Positions 41,810 through 50,470 of a stretch of DNA of 64,000 nucleotides are shown one piece after another. The notes beneath the pieces were generated by a model. It was not told the DNA's origin, did no database searches, and was given only the letters and a program-made list of their open reading frames with translations. Origin of the DNA: JBCBKU01 sp965267475 (GTDB taxonomy: Bacteria > Pseudomonadota > Alphaproteobacteria > Rhodobacterales > Rhodobacteraceae); contig OZ254079.1 of the NCBI GenBank assembly GCA_965267475.1, positions 2,046,001-2,110,000 on the forward strand, written 5' to 3'. The translations under genes were made by a program, and so were the position numbers. Position 1 is the first letter of the stretch. Each line of letters starts with the position of its first letter.

Positions 41810-43279
41810 ATGACATCCCCATCAGCCCTTTCCTTCGACGAAATTGACCTTGATGCGCTCGCCGGCCTCACGGGCCATCTGGCCGTGCTTGTCACAGGTG
41901 ATGGAAAGCTGGATCCGGCCACGCGCAGGATCAATCGGCTGGCCAAGGGCGCCGTCGCACGGCTCGTGGAAAGCGATGGGTTCAGCAAGATGAAACCAGG
42001 CGACATCCGAAGCCTTGGCTTTCCGGCCGGTCTGGCGGCGGACGCTGTGCATGTGGTCAAGCTGGACCGCCGCCCCGACGCCGGGGTCGCCCGAAAGGCC
42101 GGGGCGGGGCTGGCGGCGGCATCAAAGGGCAAGGACCTGACGGTGGCGACCGGTCCGAACCAGGGCGTGCCGGATCTGGCCTTAGGGGCGCTCTTGCGGG
42201 GCTATGCCTTCACGGATCACAAGACCGGCGACGAAACGGACACGTCGCGCACGGTCCGGATCATGATCCCGAAAGCGGGTGAGGTGGCTGCGGCGGCTGG
42301 CGATGTCGAGGCGTTGGCTGAGGGCGTTTTCTTTGCCCGCGATCTGCTCAATGAGCCATCGAACATTCTAACCACGACAGAATTTGCGGCGCGCCTGAAG
42401 GCGCTTTCGAAGATCGGGCTGAAAGTCACAGTTCTGGAAGAGAAGGAACTGGAGAAGCTGGGAATGCGCACATTGCTGGCGGTCGGTCAGGGCTCGGAAA
42501 GCCCGTCCAAGGTCGTGGTGATGGAGTGGTCGGGCGGCGGGAAAGAAAAGCCGCTCGCACTGATCGGCAAAGGCGTGGTCTTTGATACCGGCGGAATCAG
42601 CCTGAAACCCGCCGGCGGCATGGAAGACATGACCATGGATATGGGCGGGGCGGGGACCGTCGCCGGGGTCATGAAAGCGATCGCCCTTCGCAAGGCCAAG
42701 GCCAACGTCGTGGGCATCGTCGGACTGGTCGAGAACATGCCGGATGGCAAGGCACAGCGCCCGGGCGACGTGGTAACCTCGATGAAAGGGGACACGGTTG
42801 AGGTCATAAACACCGATGCCGAGGGCCGTTTGGTTCTGTGCGATATCATGTGGTACGCGCAGGAAAAGTTCCAGCCCGTGGGGATGGTCGATCTGGCGAC
42901 CTTGACCGGTGCGATCATCATCGGATTGGGCCATGAAAACGCGGGCGTCTTCTCAAACCATGACGATTTCTGCGATGCCTTCCTCAAGGCTGCGAGACTG
43001 GAAGGGGAAGGCGCCTGGCGGATGCCATTGGGTGCCGGTTATGACAAACAACTGAAAAGCAACATTGCGGACATAAAGAACGTGGGCGGGCGCCCGGCAG
43101 GATCGATCACGGCGGCGCAGTTCCTGCAACGCTTTGTGAAAGAGGACTGCCCCTGGATCCATTTGGATATCGCCGGTACGGCCAGTGTGAAATCCGGCAC
43201 GCCACTCAGCCCGAAGGGCGCGACAGGGTGGGGCGTGCGTGCGCTGAACCGATTGATCGCCGATGGCTATGAAGCCTGA
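41810..43279 (+). CDS. pepA: Leucyl aminopeptidase
   Basis: An M17 aminopeptidase, cytosolic, dinuclear metal. 489 residues from the ATG at 41810. The catalytic domain has LIGKGVVFDTGGISLKPA, TMDMGGAGTVAGVM and the signature VINTDAEGRLVL, with the bicarbonate-binding Arg, then MVDLATLTGAI. The N-terminal domain is diverged as usual. Its stop overlaps the holC start (TGATG); pepA-holC linkage is common in Proteobacteria. Confidence 0.96.
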   Translation: MTSPSALSFDEIDLDALAGLTGHLAVLVTGDGKLDPATRRINRLAKGAVARLVESDGFSKMKPGDIRSLGFPAGLAADAVHVVKLDRRPDAGVARKAGAGLAAASKGKDLTVATGPNQGVPDLALGALLRGYAFTDHKTGDETDTSRTVRIMIPKAGEVAAAAGDVEALAEGVFFARDLLNEPSNILTTTEFAARLKALSKIGLKVTVLEEKELEKLGMRTLLAVGQGSESPSKVVVMEWSGGGKEKPLALIGKGVVFDTGGISLKPAGGMEDMTMDMGGAGTVAGVMKAIALRKAKANVVGIVGLVENMPDGKAQRPGDVVTSMKGDTVEVINTDAEGRLVLCDIMWYAQEKFQPVGMVDLATLTGAIIIGLGHENAGVFSNHDDFCDAFLKAARLEGEGAWRMPLGAGYDKQLKSNIADIKNVGGRPAGSITAAQFLQRFVKEDCPWIHLDIAGTASVKSGTPLSPKGATGWGVRALNRLIADGYEA

Positions 43280-43749
43280 TGGGCGCCGCCTATTTCTATC
43301 ACCTGACGCGGACGCCCCTGGAAGTCACATTGCCGACGCTTCTTGAAAAGTCATTGGACGCGGGCTGGCGCGTGGCCATCCGAGGGTCAAACAAAGACCG
43401 CCTGTCCTGGCTGGACGACAAGCTTTGGCATTATGGCGATGGGACTTTCCTGCCCCATGGATGCTCTGGCGGCGCCTTTGATCAGTACCAACCGATTTTG
43501 CTGACCGAGGTTGCCGAAGCAGCGAACGACCCGCAATGCGTGATGATCATCGACGAGGCTGATCTGAGCGCGACAGAACTTTCAACCCTTGAACGGGGTT
43601 GCATTCTGTTTGACGGCAATGACGAGGCTGCGGTCGAGCGCGCGCGTGGGCAGTGGCGGCGGCTAACCGAGGCGGGCGTGCCTGCACAATACTGGAGCCA
43701 GGAAAGCGGACGATGGCAAAAGAAGGCCGAGGCGCCACAACCTGAGTGA
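43279..43749 (+). CDS. holC: DNA polymerase III chi subunit
   Basis: Part of the clamp-loader complex that links SSB to the holoenzyme. 156 residues. AAYFYHLTRTPLEVTLPTLLEK, GWRVAIRGSNKDRLSWLDDKLWHYGDGTFLPHG and LTEVAEAANDPQCVMIIDEAD are family motifs. Coupled to pepA by a 1-base overlap. Its TGA stop is also the first three bases of copy D of the dispersed repeat. Confidence 0.94.
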   Translation: MGAAYFYHLTRTPLEVTLPTLLEKSLDAGWRVAIRGSNKDRLSWLDDKLWHYGDGTFLPHGCSGGAFDQYQPILLTEVAEAANDPQCVMIIDEADLSATELSTLERGCILFDGNDEAAVERARGQWRRLTEAGVPAQYWSQESGRWQKKAEAPQPE

Positions 43750-43810
43750 GCGCCTGCGGCGCATTCCTTTCTCTCGTCGTCCGGCTGTGCCGATCCTCCT
43801 CGGACCGCCC
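43747..43810 (-). repeat. Dispersed two-hairpin repeat, copy D
   Basis: Minus-strand reading begins 4 nt after the alternative oxidase stop: GGGCGGTCCGAGGAGGATCG, GCACAGCCGGACGACGAGAG, AAAGGAAT, then GCGCCGCAGGCGC. The main stem uses GTCCG/CGGAC, where copy A uses GGCC/GGCC, a compensatory difference. The plus-strand left edge TGAGCGCCTGCGGCGCA is identical to copy B and contains the holC stop. Confidence 0.82.
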
Positions 43811-43814
43811 CGGT

Positions 43815-44504
43815 TCAGTGTTGGCCCGATGCGATCTGGTCGGCAAACCCGTGATTGGTGTCGCGGTGGTGAGCCTCATCCGCCCGAACAGCGATCACTA
43901 CGTCCCGCAGGCGCGCGTCCGCGGGCAGAGACCAGTAGTCAATGGCGAGCTGCGGTGCGGGCACGTTTTCGGAGTTACCCGCATCAATGTCTGCCAGGTA
44001 ATGTGTATAGCTGATGACCGCCTCTTCTTCGAGATATCCCACAATCCGATGCGCAGTCTTGGGCGCGAACAGGTAGGTCCAGAAATACACGTTATAGAAG
44101 ATCGCCTGAGCGACCATGATCAGAAGGCGTTCAAAGCGGGTGGGCTGTGCAATCTGAATGAAGGTCATCAGGTGCATCCGCTCGTTCTCGGCCTCATCCA
44201 GAAGCTCTTTGATCCAGCCCTGGTCGTCGCGGATGTGACGAATGGCCTTCAGATGCTGCAAAAGCCCCCCGACCATGCCCGGCACGGCGGCCACGGTTTC
44301 AAGCACCACAGCGCGGTGGCCATAGCGTTTGCGAAAGAAACCGTCTGCAAAGAAACGCATGAACTTCACGATCCGGAAGGCGAGCCGGTCGTGAATATCC
44401 TGGGGTTCGTGATGCGTCGCATCGATCTCGGCTTCGGGAGCGGTCGGCGGAACGTCCTCTGCGGCATCCGCCGGTTTGATCGGGTCGTGTTTCATCGCGT
44501 CCAT
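43815..44504 (-). CDS. aox: Alternative oxidase (diiron quinol oxidase)
   Basis: Oxidises ubiquinol and reduces oxygen to water without proton pumping; insensitive to cyanide. All six iron ligands of the AOX four-helix bundle are present: LETVAAVPGMVGG (Glu69), NERMHLM (Glu108, His111), YLEEEAVISYTHYL (Glu160) and ADEAHHRDTNH (Glu210, His213). At 229 residues it is the short bacterial form with no transit peptide; it binds the inner leaflet as a monotopic protein. AGGA touches the ATG at 44504; the in-frame ATG at 44495 is an alternative. A palindrome covers the ribosome site. Confidence 0.92.
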   Translation of the reverse strand: MDAMKHDPIKPADAAEDVPPTAPEAEIDATHHEPQDIHDRLAFRIVKFMRFFADGFFRKRYGHRAVVLETVAAVPGMVGGLLQHLKAIRHIRDDQGWIKELLDEAENERMHLMTFIQIAQPTRFERLLIMVAQAIFYNVYFWTYLFAPKTAHRIVGYLEEEAVISYTHYLADIDAGNSENVPAPQLAIDYWSLPADARLRDVVIAVRADEAHHRDTNHGFADQIASGQH

Positions 44505-44506
44505 TC

Positions 44507-44523
44507 CTGACTATTACAGTCAG
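44507..44523 (-). promoter_or_regulatory. Perfect inverted repeat over the aox ribosome site
   Basis: CTGACT-N5-AGTCAG (minus strand CTGACTGTAATAGTCAG) ends 2 nt before the aox ATG and includes part of its AGGA ribosome site. It could be an operator or an RNA hairpin controlling translation. The stem is only 6 bp. Confidence 0.4.
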
Positions 44524-44592
44524 CGAGATAGGGCGCCGCCACCGGAAATCACCCCCGGCGGCCCGAATTTTTTCTGCAACTGCGAAATACGG

Positions 44593-45888
44593 TTAACGCT
44601 TTTCAACGTCCACGTAATCGCGCGATGTCGCACCGACGTAAAGCTGACGCGGACGACCGATCTTCAACTGTGGATCGGCAATCATTTCCTTCCACTGGCT
44701 GATCCAGCCCACCGTCCGGGCCAGGGCGAAGATGGGCGTGAACATTGACGTCGGGAAGCCCATCGCATCGAGGATGATCCCAGAGTAGAAATCGACATTC
44801 GGATAAAGCTTCTTGTCGATGAAGTAGGGGTCCTCAAGCGCGATGCGTTCCAGTTCTTTCGCGACCTGAAGCGTCGGATTGTTTTCAACCCCAAGCAGAT
44901 CCAGAACCTCATCGGCCGATTGCTTCATGACCTTCGCGCGCGGGTCGAAGTTTTTGTAAACCCGGTGTCCGAAGCCCATCAGGCGGAACGGATCATCTTT
45001 GTCCTTGGCGCGGGCGATGAATTCGGGGATCCGGTCGACCGTCCCGATTTCGCGCAGCATTTCCAGGCAGGCCTGGTTCGCGCCGCCATGCGCGGGGCCC
45101 CAAAGGCAGGCGATGCCGGCGGCGATACAGGCAAACGGGTTCGCACCCGAGGACGAAGCAAGCCGCACCGTCGAGGTTGACGCGTTCTGTTCGTGATCCG
45201 CATGCAAAGTGAAAATCCGGTCCATGGCTCGCGACAGGATCGGGTTGACCTGATAATCCTCGGCCGGGACAGCAAAGCACATGCGCAGGAAGTTCGAAGC
45301 ATAGTCCAGATCATTCCGCGGATAAACGAACGGCTGTCCAATCGAAAACTTGTACGCCCAGGCCGCAATCGTTGGCATTTTCGCGATGAGCCGGATCGAG
45401 GCGACTTCGCGCTGCCAGGGGTCATTGATGTCGGTGGAGTCATGATAAAAGGCCGACATGGCGCCTACGACGCCGGTCATGATGGCCATGGGATGCGCGT
45501 CGCGCCGGAAGCCGCGATAAAAATACACCATCTGCTCATGCAGCATCGTGTGCATGGTCACGCGGTTCTCGAAATCCTCAAGCTGAGCGGCGGTCGGCAA
45601 TTCGCCGTAGAGCAGCAGATAGCACACCTCGAGGTAATGCGATTTCTCGGCCAACTGATCGATCGGGTAACCCCGATGCAGCAGTTCCCCCTGGTTTCCG
45701 TCGATAAACGTGATCGTCGAATCCGTCGACGCTGTGGACGTGAATCCCGGGTCATAGGTAAACACACCGGCCGACGCGTAAAGCTTGCGGATATCGACAA
45801 CATCCGGACCGGCGGTGGGCGACAGAACCGGCAATTCCAGTTCCTTGTCTCCGATCGTCAGTTTGGCGGTCTTCTGTCCGTCTAGCAT
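44593..45888 (-). CDS. gltA: Citrate synthase
   Basis: Condenses oxaloacetate and acetyl-CoA. 431 residues, type II hexameric Gram-negative form. TFIDGNQGELLHRGYPIDQLAE, ANFLRMCFAVPAEDY-like core, AGIACLWGPAHGGANQACL with the first catalytic His and LMGFGHRVYKNFDPRAKVMK with the second His are visible. AAGGACACGCC precedes the ATG at 45888. It starts 37 bp after gltX, so the two are probably co-transcribed. Confidence 0.97.
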   Translation of the reverse strand: MLDGQKTAKLTIGDKELELPVLSPTAGPDVVDIRKLYASAGVFTYDPGFTSTASTDSTITFIDGNQGELLHRGYPIDQLAEKSHYLEVCYLLLYGELPTAAQLEDFENRVTMHTMLHEQMVYFYRGFRRDAHPMAIMTGVVGAMSAFYHDSTDINDPWQREVASIRLIAKMPTIAAWAYKFSIGQPFVYPRNDLDYASNFLRMCFAVPAEDYQVNPILSRAMDRIFTLHADHEQNASTSTVRLASSSGANPFACIAAGIACLWGPAHGGANQACLEMLREIGTVDRIPEFIARAKDKDDPFRLMGFGHRVYKNFDPRAKVMKQSADEVLDLLGVENNPTLQVAKELERIALEDPYFIDKKLYPNVDFYSGIILDAMGFPTSMFTPIFALARTVGWISQWKEMIADPQLKIGRPRQLYVGATSRDYVDVEKR

Positions 45889-45925
45889 GGCGTGTCCTTC
45901 CAGGTGCGCCACGCGGGTCGCGGCG

Positions 45926-47362
45926 TCAGGTTTCTGTCTGTCCGGGTATGGCCGGATCCTGTTCTGCGGCGTCGTTGAGGCGTGCGATCGTTTCGTCGCG
46001 GCCGAGCACCACCATCATGTCAAAGACGCTGGGCGAAACCGCGCGCCCGGCCAATGCGGCACGAAGCGGTGCGGCGAGTTTGCCGAATTTGGTCCCTTTT
46101 GCTTCGGCGAAACGGTTTAGAACGTCTTCCAGCGCGTTGCGCGACCAAGTAGCATTTTGCAGGTGCGGCGTCAATTCGATCAGCATACCACGGGATACCG
46201 AGTCGAGCGCTTTTGATGCTTTGTCATCTTGGCGAATTGGCCGGTCTGTTAGCGCAAACGCGGCCTTTTCTAAAAGATCCGGAAAGGTTTTTGCCCTTTC
46301 CTTAAGAAATGGGAGCGCTTGTGTTAGGAGTTCGCGCTGCGTTGCAGAAATTTCTGCGGTGCCGCGCGCTGACAGGAACGCTTCAATTTGCGTCAAAAGA
46401 GCGCCATTTTCCATAGCTGCGAAGTGTTGACCCGACAAATGGTCCAGCTTCTTGGTGTCAAACCGCGCTGGTGACTTGCCGATCCCATCCAGATCGAACC
46501 AGTCGAGCGCCTGGGCGTCGGTGAAGAACTCGTCGTCGCCATGGCTCCAACCCAACCGCGTCAGATAGTTGCGCATGGCCGCCGCCGGATACCCCATGTC
46601 GCGCCAATCCTCGACCCCAAGCGCGCCGTGGCGTTTCGACAGTTTCTTCCCGTCATCGCCATGGATCAGCGGGATATGCGCCCAAACCGGGATGTCCCAC
46701 CCCATCGCGCGATACACGACCTCTTGGCGTGCGGCGTTCGACAGGTGGTCGTCGCCCCGGATGACATGGGTGATCCCCATATCGTGGTCATCCACGACAA
46801 CGGCGAGCATATAAGTCGGCGTCCCGTCCGAACGCAGGATCACCATATCGTCAAGTTCGCGGTTCTGGATCGTGACGCGCCCCTGAACCTTGTCATCGAT
46901 CAGGGTTTCGCCGTCGTGCGGCGCCTTGACACGAATGACGAAGGGCGCGTCCGGATGGGTTGACGGGTCGGCATCGCGCCAGGGCGAGCGAAACAGCGTC
47001 GATGTTCCCTCGGCCCGGGCCTTTTCGCGGAACGCGGCGATTTCATCCTGCGTTGAGAAGCATTTATAGGCGGAACCTGAAGCTAGCATAGCCTGCGCCA
47101 CTTCGGCATGGCGGTGCGCTTGCGCAAACTGACTGACGGCTTCGCCATCCCAATCCAGACCCAGCCAGCGCATACCGCGGAGTATGGCGTCGGTGGCCTC
47201 AGGCGTCGATCGGGCGCGATCCGTGTCCTCGATCCGTAGCAGGAATGTGCCGCCGCGGCCCCGCGCGTAAAGCCAATTGAACAGCGCCGTTCGGGCCGTA
47301 CCGATATGCATAAATCCCGTCGGTGACGGGGCAATACGTGTCACTGGGGGCTGATCCGCCAC
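45926..47362 (-). CDS. gltX: Glutamyl-tRNA synthetase
   Basis: Charges tRNA-Glu. VTRIAPSPTGFMHIGTARTALFNWLYARG has the HIGT variant of HIGH, LLRIEDTDRAR is the glutamate pocket, and DDGKKLSKRHGALGVE carries the KLSKR ATP loop. Taken from the GTG at 47362 (8 residues into a longer TTG frame), preceded by TTAAGG, it is 478 residues. Alphaproteobacteria often have two GltX paralogues; whether this one charges tRNA-Gln too cannot be told. Divergent from comEC. Confidence 0.93.
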   Translation of the reverse strand: MADQPPVTRIAPSPTGFMHIGTARTALFNWLYARGRGGTFLLRIEDTDRARSTPEATDAILRGMRWLGLDWDGEAVSQFAQAHRHAEVAQAMLASGSAYKCFSTQDEIAAFREKARAEGTSTLFRSPWRDADPSTHPDAPFVIRVKAPHDGETLIDDKVQGRVTIQNRELDDMVILRSDGTPTYMLAVVVDDHDMGITHVIRGDDHLSNAARQEVVYRAMGWDIPVWAHIPLIHGDDGKKLSKRHGALGVEDWRDMGYPAAAMRNYLTRLGWSHGDDEFFTDAQALDWFDLDGIGKSPARFDTKKLDHLSGQHFAAMENGALLTQIEAFLSARGTAEISATQRELLTQALPFLKERAKTFPDLLEKAAFALTDRPIRQDDKASKALDSVSRGMLIELTPHLQNATWSRNALEDVLNRFAEAKGTKFGKLAAPLRAALAGRAVSPSVFDMMVVLGRDETIARLNDAAEQDPAIPGQTET

Positions 47363-47438
47363 GGGCCTTAACCTTCCGGTAACCAAGATGTCTCTAACGT
47401 TGCCGCCCGTGTAGTGAACGACCCGGCGAAGGACAAGA

Positions 47439-49472
47439 GTGGCCGAAAGCCAAACGCGGGCGGGGATATTCGACCGCCAGCGCGATCATCTGTTTCCCTG
47501 GGTCCCGGTGGCATTGGCGACCGGGGTTGGGCTCTATTTCGCCTCGCCGTCCGAGCCGACATTGGTCCACTGGACACTGCTCGCCCTGTCAATCCTGATC
47601 TGCCTTGTCGCCTGGATCGGTCCTGCACGCCAATGGCCGTTGATCATCGCACTTGGTCTTGTTCTGCTAGGGACTGCTCTGGCGGGGCTTCGCGCCCACA
47701 GCGTGGCCGAGCCAGTGCTTGGGTTCCGATATTATGGCCCGATCGAAGGCCGGATCGTCGGGATCGACCGCTCGGCGTCCGACAAGGTGCGCCTGACGCT
47801 GGACCAGGTCGTGTTGGAGCGGATGGATCCCGCCCGCACCCCGACCCGTGTCCGTGTCTCGCTGCATGGCCAGCAGGGTTACATTGAGCCTGAACCGGGC
47901 CTGCGGGTCATTCTGACCGGGCACTTGTCGGCACCGAACGGTCCGGTCGAACCAGGCGGCTTCGATTTCCAGCGCCAGGCCTGGTTCCAGAAACTTGGCG
48001 GGGTGGGGTACACTCGGACCCCCGTGCTTGCGATTGCCGCCGCCGAGGAAGGTCGCGCCGGTCTTCTTGTGCATCGTGCACGGACCGCCATCTCGACCTG
48101 GGTGCAGGCCGAAATGCCGGGACGCACCGGCGCCTTCGCCGCCGCGATCATGACCGGCGACCGGTCCGGCATGGATCAGGAGACGTTGGAATCGCTCAGA
48201 AAATCAAACCTGGCGCATCTGCTGGCCATTTCCGGGCTGCATATGGGGCTTTTGACGGGATTCGTCTTTCTGGCCATCCGGGTGGGCCTTGCCGCACTGC
48301 CGTCGCTGGCCTTGCGTGCGCCAATCAAGAAGATCGCTGCCGTCGGCGCGCTTCTGGCCGGCGCGGGCTATCTGGCCCTTTCGGGCGGAAATGTCGCGAC
48401 CGAGCGCGCATTCATCATGGTTGGTGTCATGTTCGGTGCGGTCCTGTTTGACCGTCGTGCGCTGACCCTGCGGGCCGTCGCGATCGCTGCCATAATCGTC
48501 TTGATCCTCCGGCCCGAGGTGTTGGTGCAGCCTGGGTTTCAGATGTCATTCGCGGCCACCACAGCGCTTGTGGCGGCCTTCGCCACCTATCGCGACCAGG
48601 CGCCGGTTCAGCGCCGCTGGCTGATCCGGTCGATCACGGCGCTGTTCCTTTCATCGCTGGTGGCGGGTTTGGCGACGGCACCCTATGCGGCTGCGCATTT
48701 CAACCGGGTGCCGCATTACGGGCTCATCGCCAATCTTCTGTCGGTTCCGTTGATGGGGGCGGTGATTGTGCCGGGGATCGTGGCGACAGCATTACTGGCG
48801 CCGCTCGGTCTTGGCTGGTTGCCGCTTCGGGTGATCGAACCCGCCATCGGCTGGATCCTGGGCGTGGCCGATTGGGTGGCGGGGCTGAGCGGATCAGTAA
48901 GTCATGTGCCCGCGCCGCCGCCCATCGCCCTGCCGCTTCTGACGCTGGGCGCGCTGTTCGTCATCCTGTGGCAAGGCCGGATCCGTTGGATGGGCGTGGC
49001 CCCGATGGTCGCTGCCCTCGGGCTTTGGTCCGTGGTCGAACGGCCCGCCGTTCTGATCGCCGAGACGGGCGGATTGGTCGGTATTCTGACAACGGATGGA
49101 CGAGCGCTGTCGAAGCCACGGGGGGATGGGTTCGCGGCGCGAAGCTGGCTTGAGAATGACGGCGACGGCGCCCTTCAACAAGAGGCAGCCGAGCGCGGTA
49201 TCTTCGTGGGTGACAAGACGTTGCGCTTTGCGGATTTGGGTCCGCTGCGGCTGGCCCATGCCACGGGGCGGGGCGCGGTCGATGCGGCACGCGCCGAGTG
49301 TCGGCGCGATGTTCTGCTGGTTGTCGCCGCGCGTGAGACGGGGCTGACCGGGTGCGAAGTCATCGACCAGTCGACCCTGTCCGAAAGCGGCGCATTGGCG
49401 GTGTACCTGACCGAGGCCGGCCTTCGGTTTGTTCCGACCCGGCAGGGGTCGGGGCGTCTCTGGTCCCGCTGA
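47439..49472 (+). CDS. comEC: ComEC/Rec2 family DNA-uptake channel protein
   Basis: 677 residues from a GTG at 47439 with AAGGA upstream. The N-terminal soluble domain (residues ~75-195, DUF4131; YIEPEPGLRVILTGHL) follows two or three helices; the competence domain begins MTGDRSGMDQETLESLRKSN and LAHLLAISGLHMGLLTG, then multiple helices with LSGGNVATERAFIMV. The C-terminal metallo-beta-lactamase-like nuclease domain of Bacillus ComEC is missing or vestigial, as in many alphaproteobacteria. Proposed to translocate single-stranded DNA; no other competence genes are close. Confidence 0.92.
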   Translation: MAESQTRAGIFDRQRDHLFPWVPVALATGVGLYFASPSEPTLVHWTLLALSILICLVAWIGPARQWPLIIALGLVLLGTALAGLRAHSVAEPVLGFRYYGPIEGRIVGIDRSASDKVRLTLDQVVLERMDPARTPTRVRVSLHGQQGYIEPEPGLRVILTGHLSAPNGPVEPGGFDFQRQAWFQKLGGVGYTRTPVLAIAAAEEGRAGLLVHRARTAISTWVQAEMPGRTGAFAAAIMTGDRSGMDQETLESLRKSNLAHLLAISGLHMGLLTGFVFLAIRVGLAALPSLALRAPIKKIAAVGALLAGAGYLALSGGNVATERAFIMVGVMFGAVLFDRRALTLRAVAIAAIIVLILRPEVLVQPGFQMSFAATTALVAAFATYRDQAPVQRRWLIRSITALFLSSLVAGLATAPYAAAHFNRVPHYGLIANLLSVPLMGAVIVPGIVATALLAPLGLGWLPLRVIEPAIGWILGVADWVAGLSGSVSHVPAPPPIALPLLTLGALFVILWQGRIRWMGVAPMVAALGLWSVVERPAVLIAETGGLVGILTTDGRALSKPRGDGFAARSWLENDGDGALQQEAAERGIFVGDKTLRFADLGPLRLAHATGRGAVDAARAECRRDVLLVVAARETGLTGCEVIDQSTLSESGALAVYLTEAGLRFVPTRQGSGRLWSR

Positions 49473-49642
49473 CAGTCTGGCCCGGCGCCGAAACCGTGCG
49501 GGCCGAGATCATTCAGGAAAATACCACGCAAGAGCTTTGCGGCAAAGAATTCGGGAGCCGGGGTCATCGGTCAGCGACCGTCCTTGCGCCCCTTGCCCGG
49601 AATAAGCCCGGGCCCAAAGGCAATCCCGGCGATGTGTTGGCC

Positions 49643-50338
49643 TTAGTAGGTCCGGATCAGACCCACGAGCTTGCCTTGCACTTTCACCTGATCGTCACGA
49701 TACACGCGCGTCTCAAACGCCGGGTTGGCGGCTTCCAGTGCGATTGCCTTACCGTTGCGCCGAAACCGCTTCAGCGTCGCTTCCTGATCTTCGACCAGCG
49801 CCACGACGATGTCGCCGTTTTCGGCCGTTCCGCCTTCGCGGATAACCACCACATCGCCGTTGTTGATGCCGGCGTTGATCATTGAATCACCTTTGACCTC
49901 AAGCGCGTAGTGCTTGTCATTCCCGGTCAGCATCTGGCCCGGCACGGCCACAGTATGCGAAACTTCTGATATCGCTTCGATCGGGACACCAGCCGCGATC
50001 TTGCCCATCACCGGCAATTCTTCGGCATGGGCCTCAACGGGCAGGGCGGCAGGTGGTGGCGGCGCCTTGTCGCCTTCGATCACGCGGGGCACAAACTGAC
50101 CCTGAGGCGAGGCCGCTTCCAGCGCCTCGGGAAGCTTCAGGATTTCAAGGGCCCGCGCACGATGCGGCAGGCGGCGAATGAACCCGCGTTCTTCCAGGGC
50201 CGTGATAAGCCGGTGGATCCCGGATTTCGACCGCAGATCCAGCGCATCCTTCATCTCGTCAAAAGACGGCGGCACGCCGTCACGCGCCATGCGCGTGTTG
50301 ATGAATTGTAGAAGGTCCAACTGCTTTCGTGTCAGCAT
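49643..50338 (-). CDS. lexA: LexA repressor
   Basis: The SOS repressor, cleaved upon RecA activation. 231 residues from the ATG at 50338. The winged helix is LTRKQLDLLQFINTRM, then VPPSFDEMKDALDLRSKSGIHRLI; the linker cleavage site is in MGKIAAGVPIEAI (Ala-Gly); the latent peptidase has VKGDSMINAGINNGD (Ser) and EATLKRFRRNG (Lys). The SOS operator lies over its own promoter. Downstream of moeA on the same strand but with an independent promoter. Confidence 0.96.
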   Translation of the reverse strand: MLTRKQLDLLQFINTRMARDGVPPSFDEMKDALDLRSKSGIHRLITALEERGFIRRLPHRARALEILKLPEALEAASPQGQFVPRVIEGDKAPPPPAALPVEAHAEELPVMGKIAAGVPIEAISEVSHTVAVPGQMLTGNDKHYALEVKGDSMINAGINNGDVVVIREGGTAENGDIVVALVEDQEATLKRFRRNGKAIALEAANPAFETRVYRDDQVKVQGKLVGLIRTY

Positions 50339-50430
50339 GCCTGTTCCCTTGTCTGAGCCCGCCCGCGTATCAGCGAGGCGATGCATCGATCTGTCTCACG
50401 TGACGAGGAGTTCCTTGATTTTGGCTCCAG

Positions 50431-50470
50431 GTTCAGGATGTGTTCTAGGGATGTTCTTGGTTTGTGTCAA
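50431..50470 (-). promoter_or_regulatory. lexA promoter with three in-phase SOS half-sites
   Basis: On the minus strand TTGACA (50465-50470) and TAGAAC (50442-50447) are 17 bp apart. GAAC occurs at 50453-50456, 50442-50445 and 50431-50434, each 7 bp apart, forming two overlapping copies of the alphaproteobacterial SOS box GAAC-N7-GAAC (plus strand GTTC-N7-GTTC). One half-site lies in the spacer, one in the -10, one just downstream. The -35 overlaps the moeA stop codon. Confidence 0.85.

Noticed and set aside
47363..47386. TTG start for gltX at 47386
   Set aside because: The eight added residues are not typical; GTG at 47362 has TTAAGG just ahead and begins close to the usual PSPTG motif.
49586..49615. 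Hairpin-like GCCCGG repeats between comEC and lexA as a terminator
   Set aside because: The stem is short and there is no T-run on either strand.
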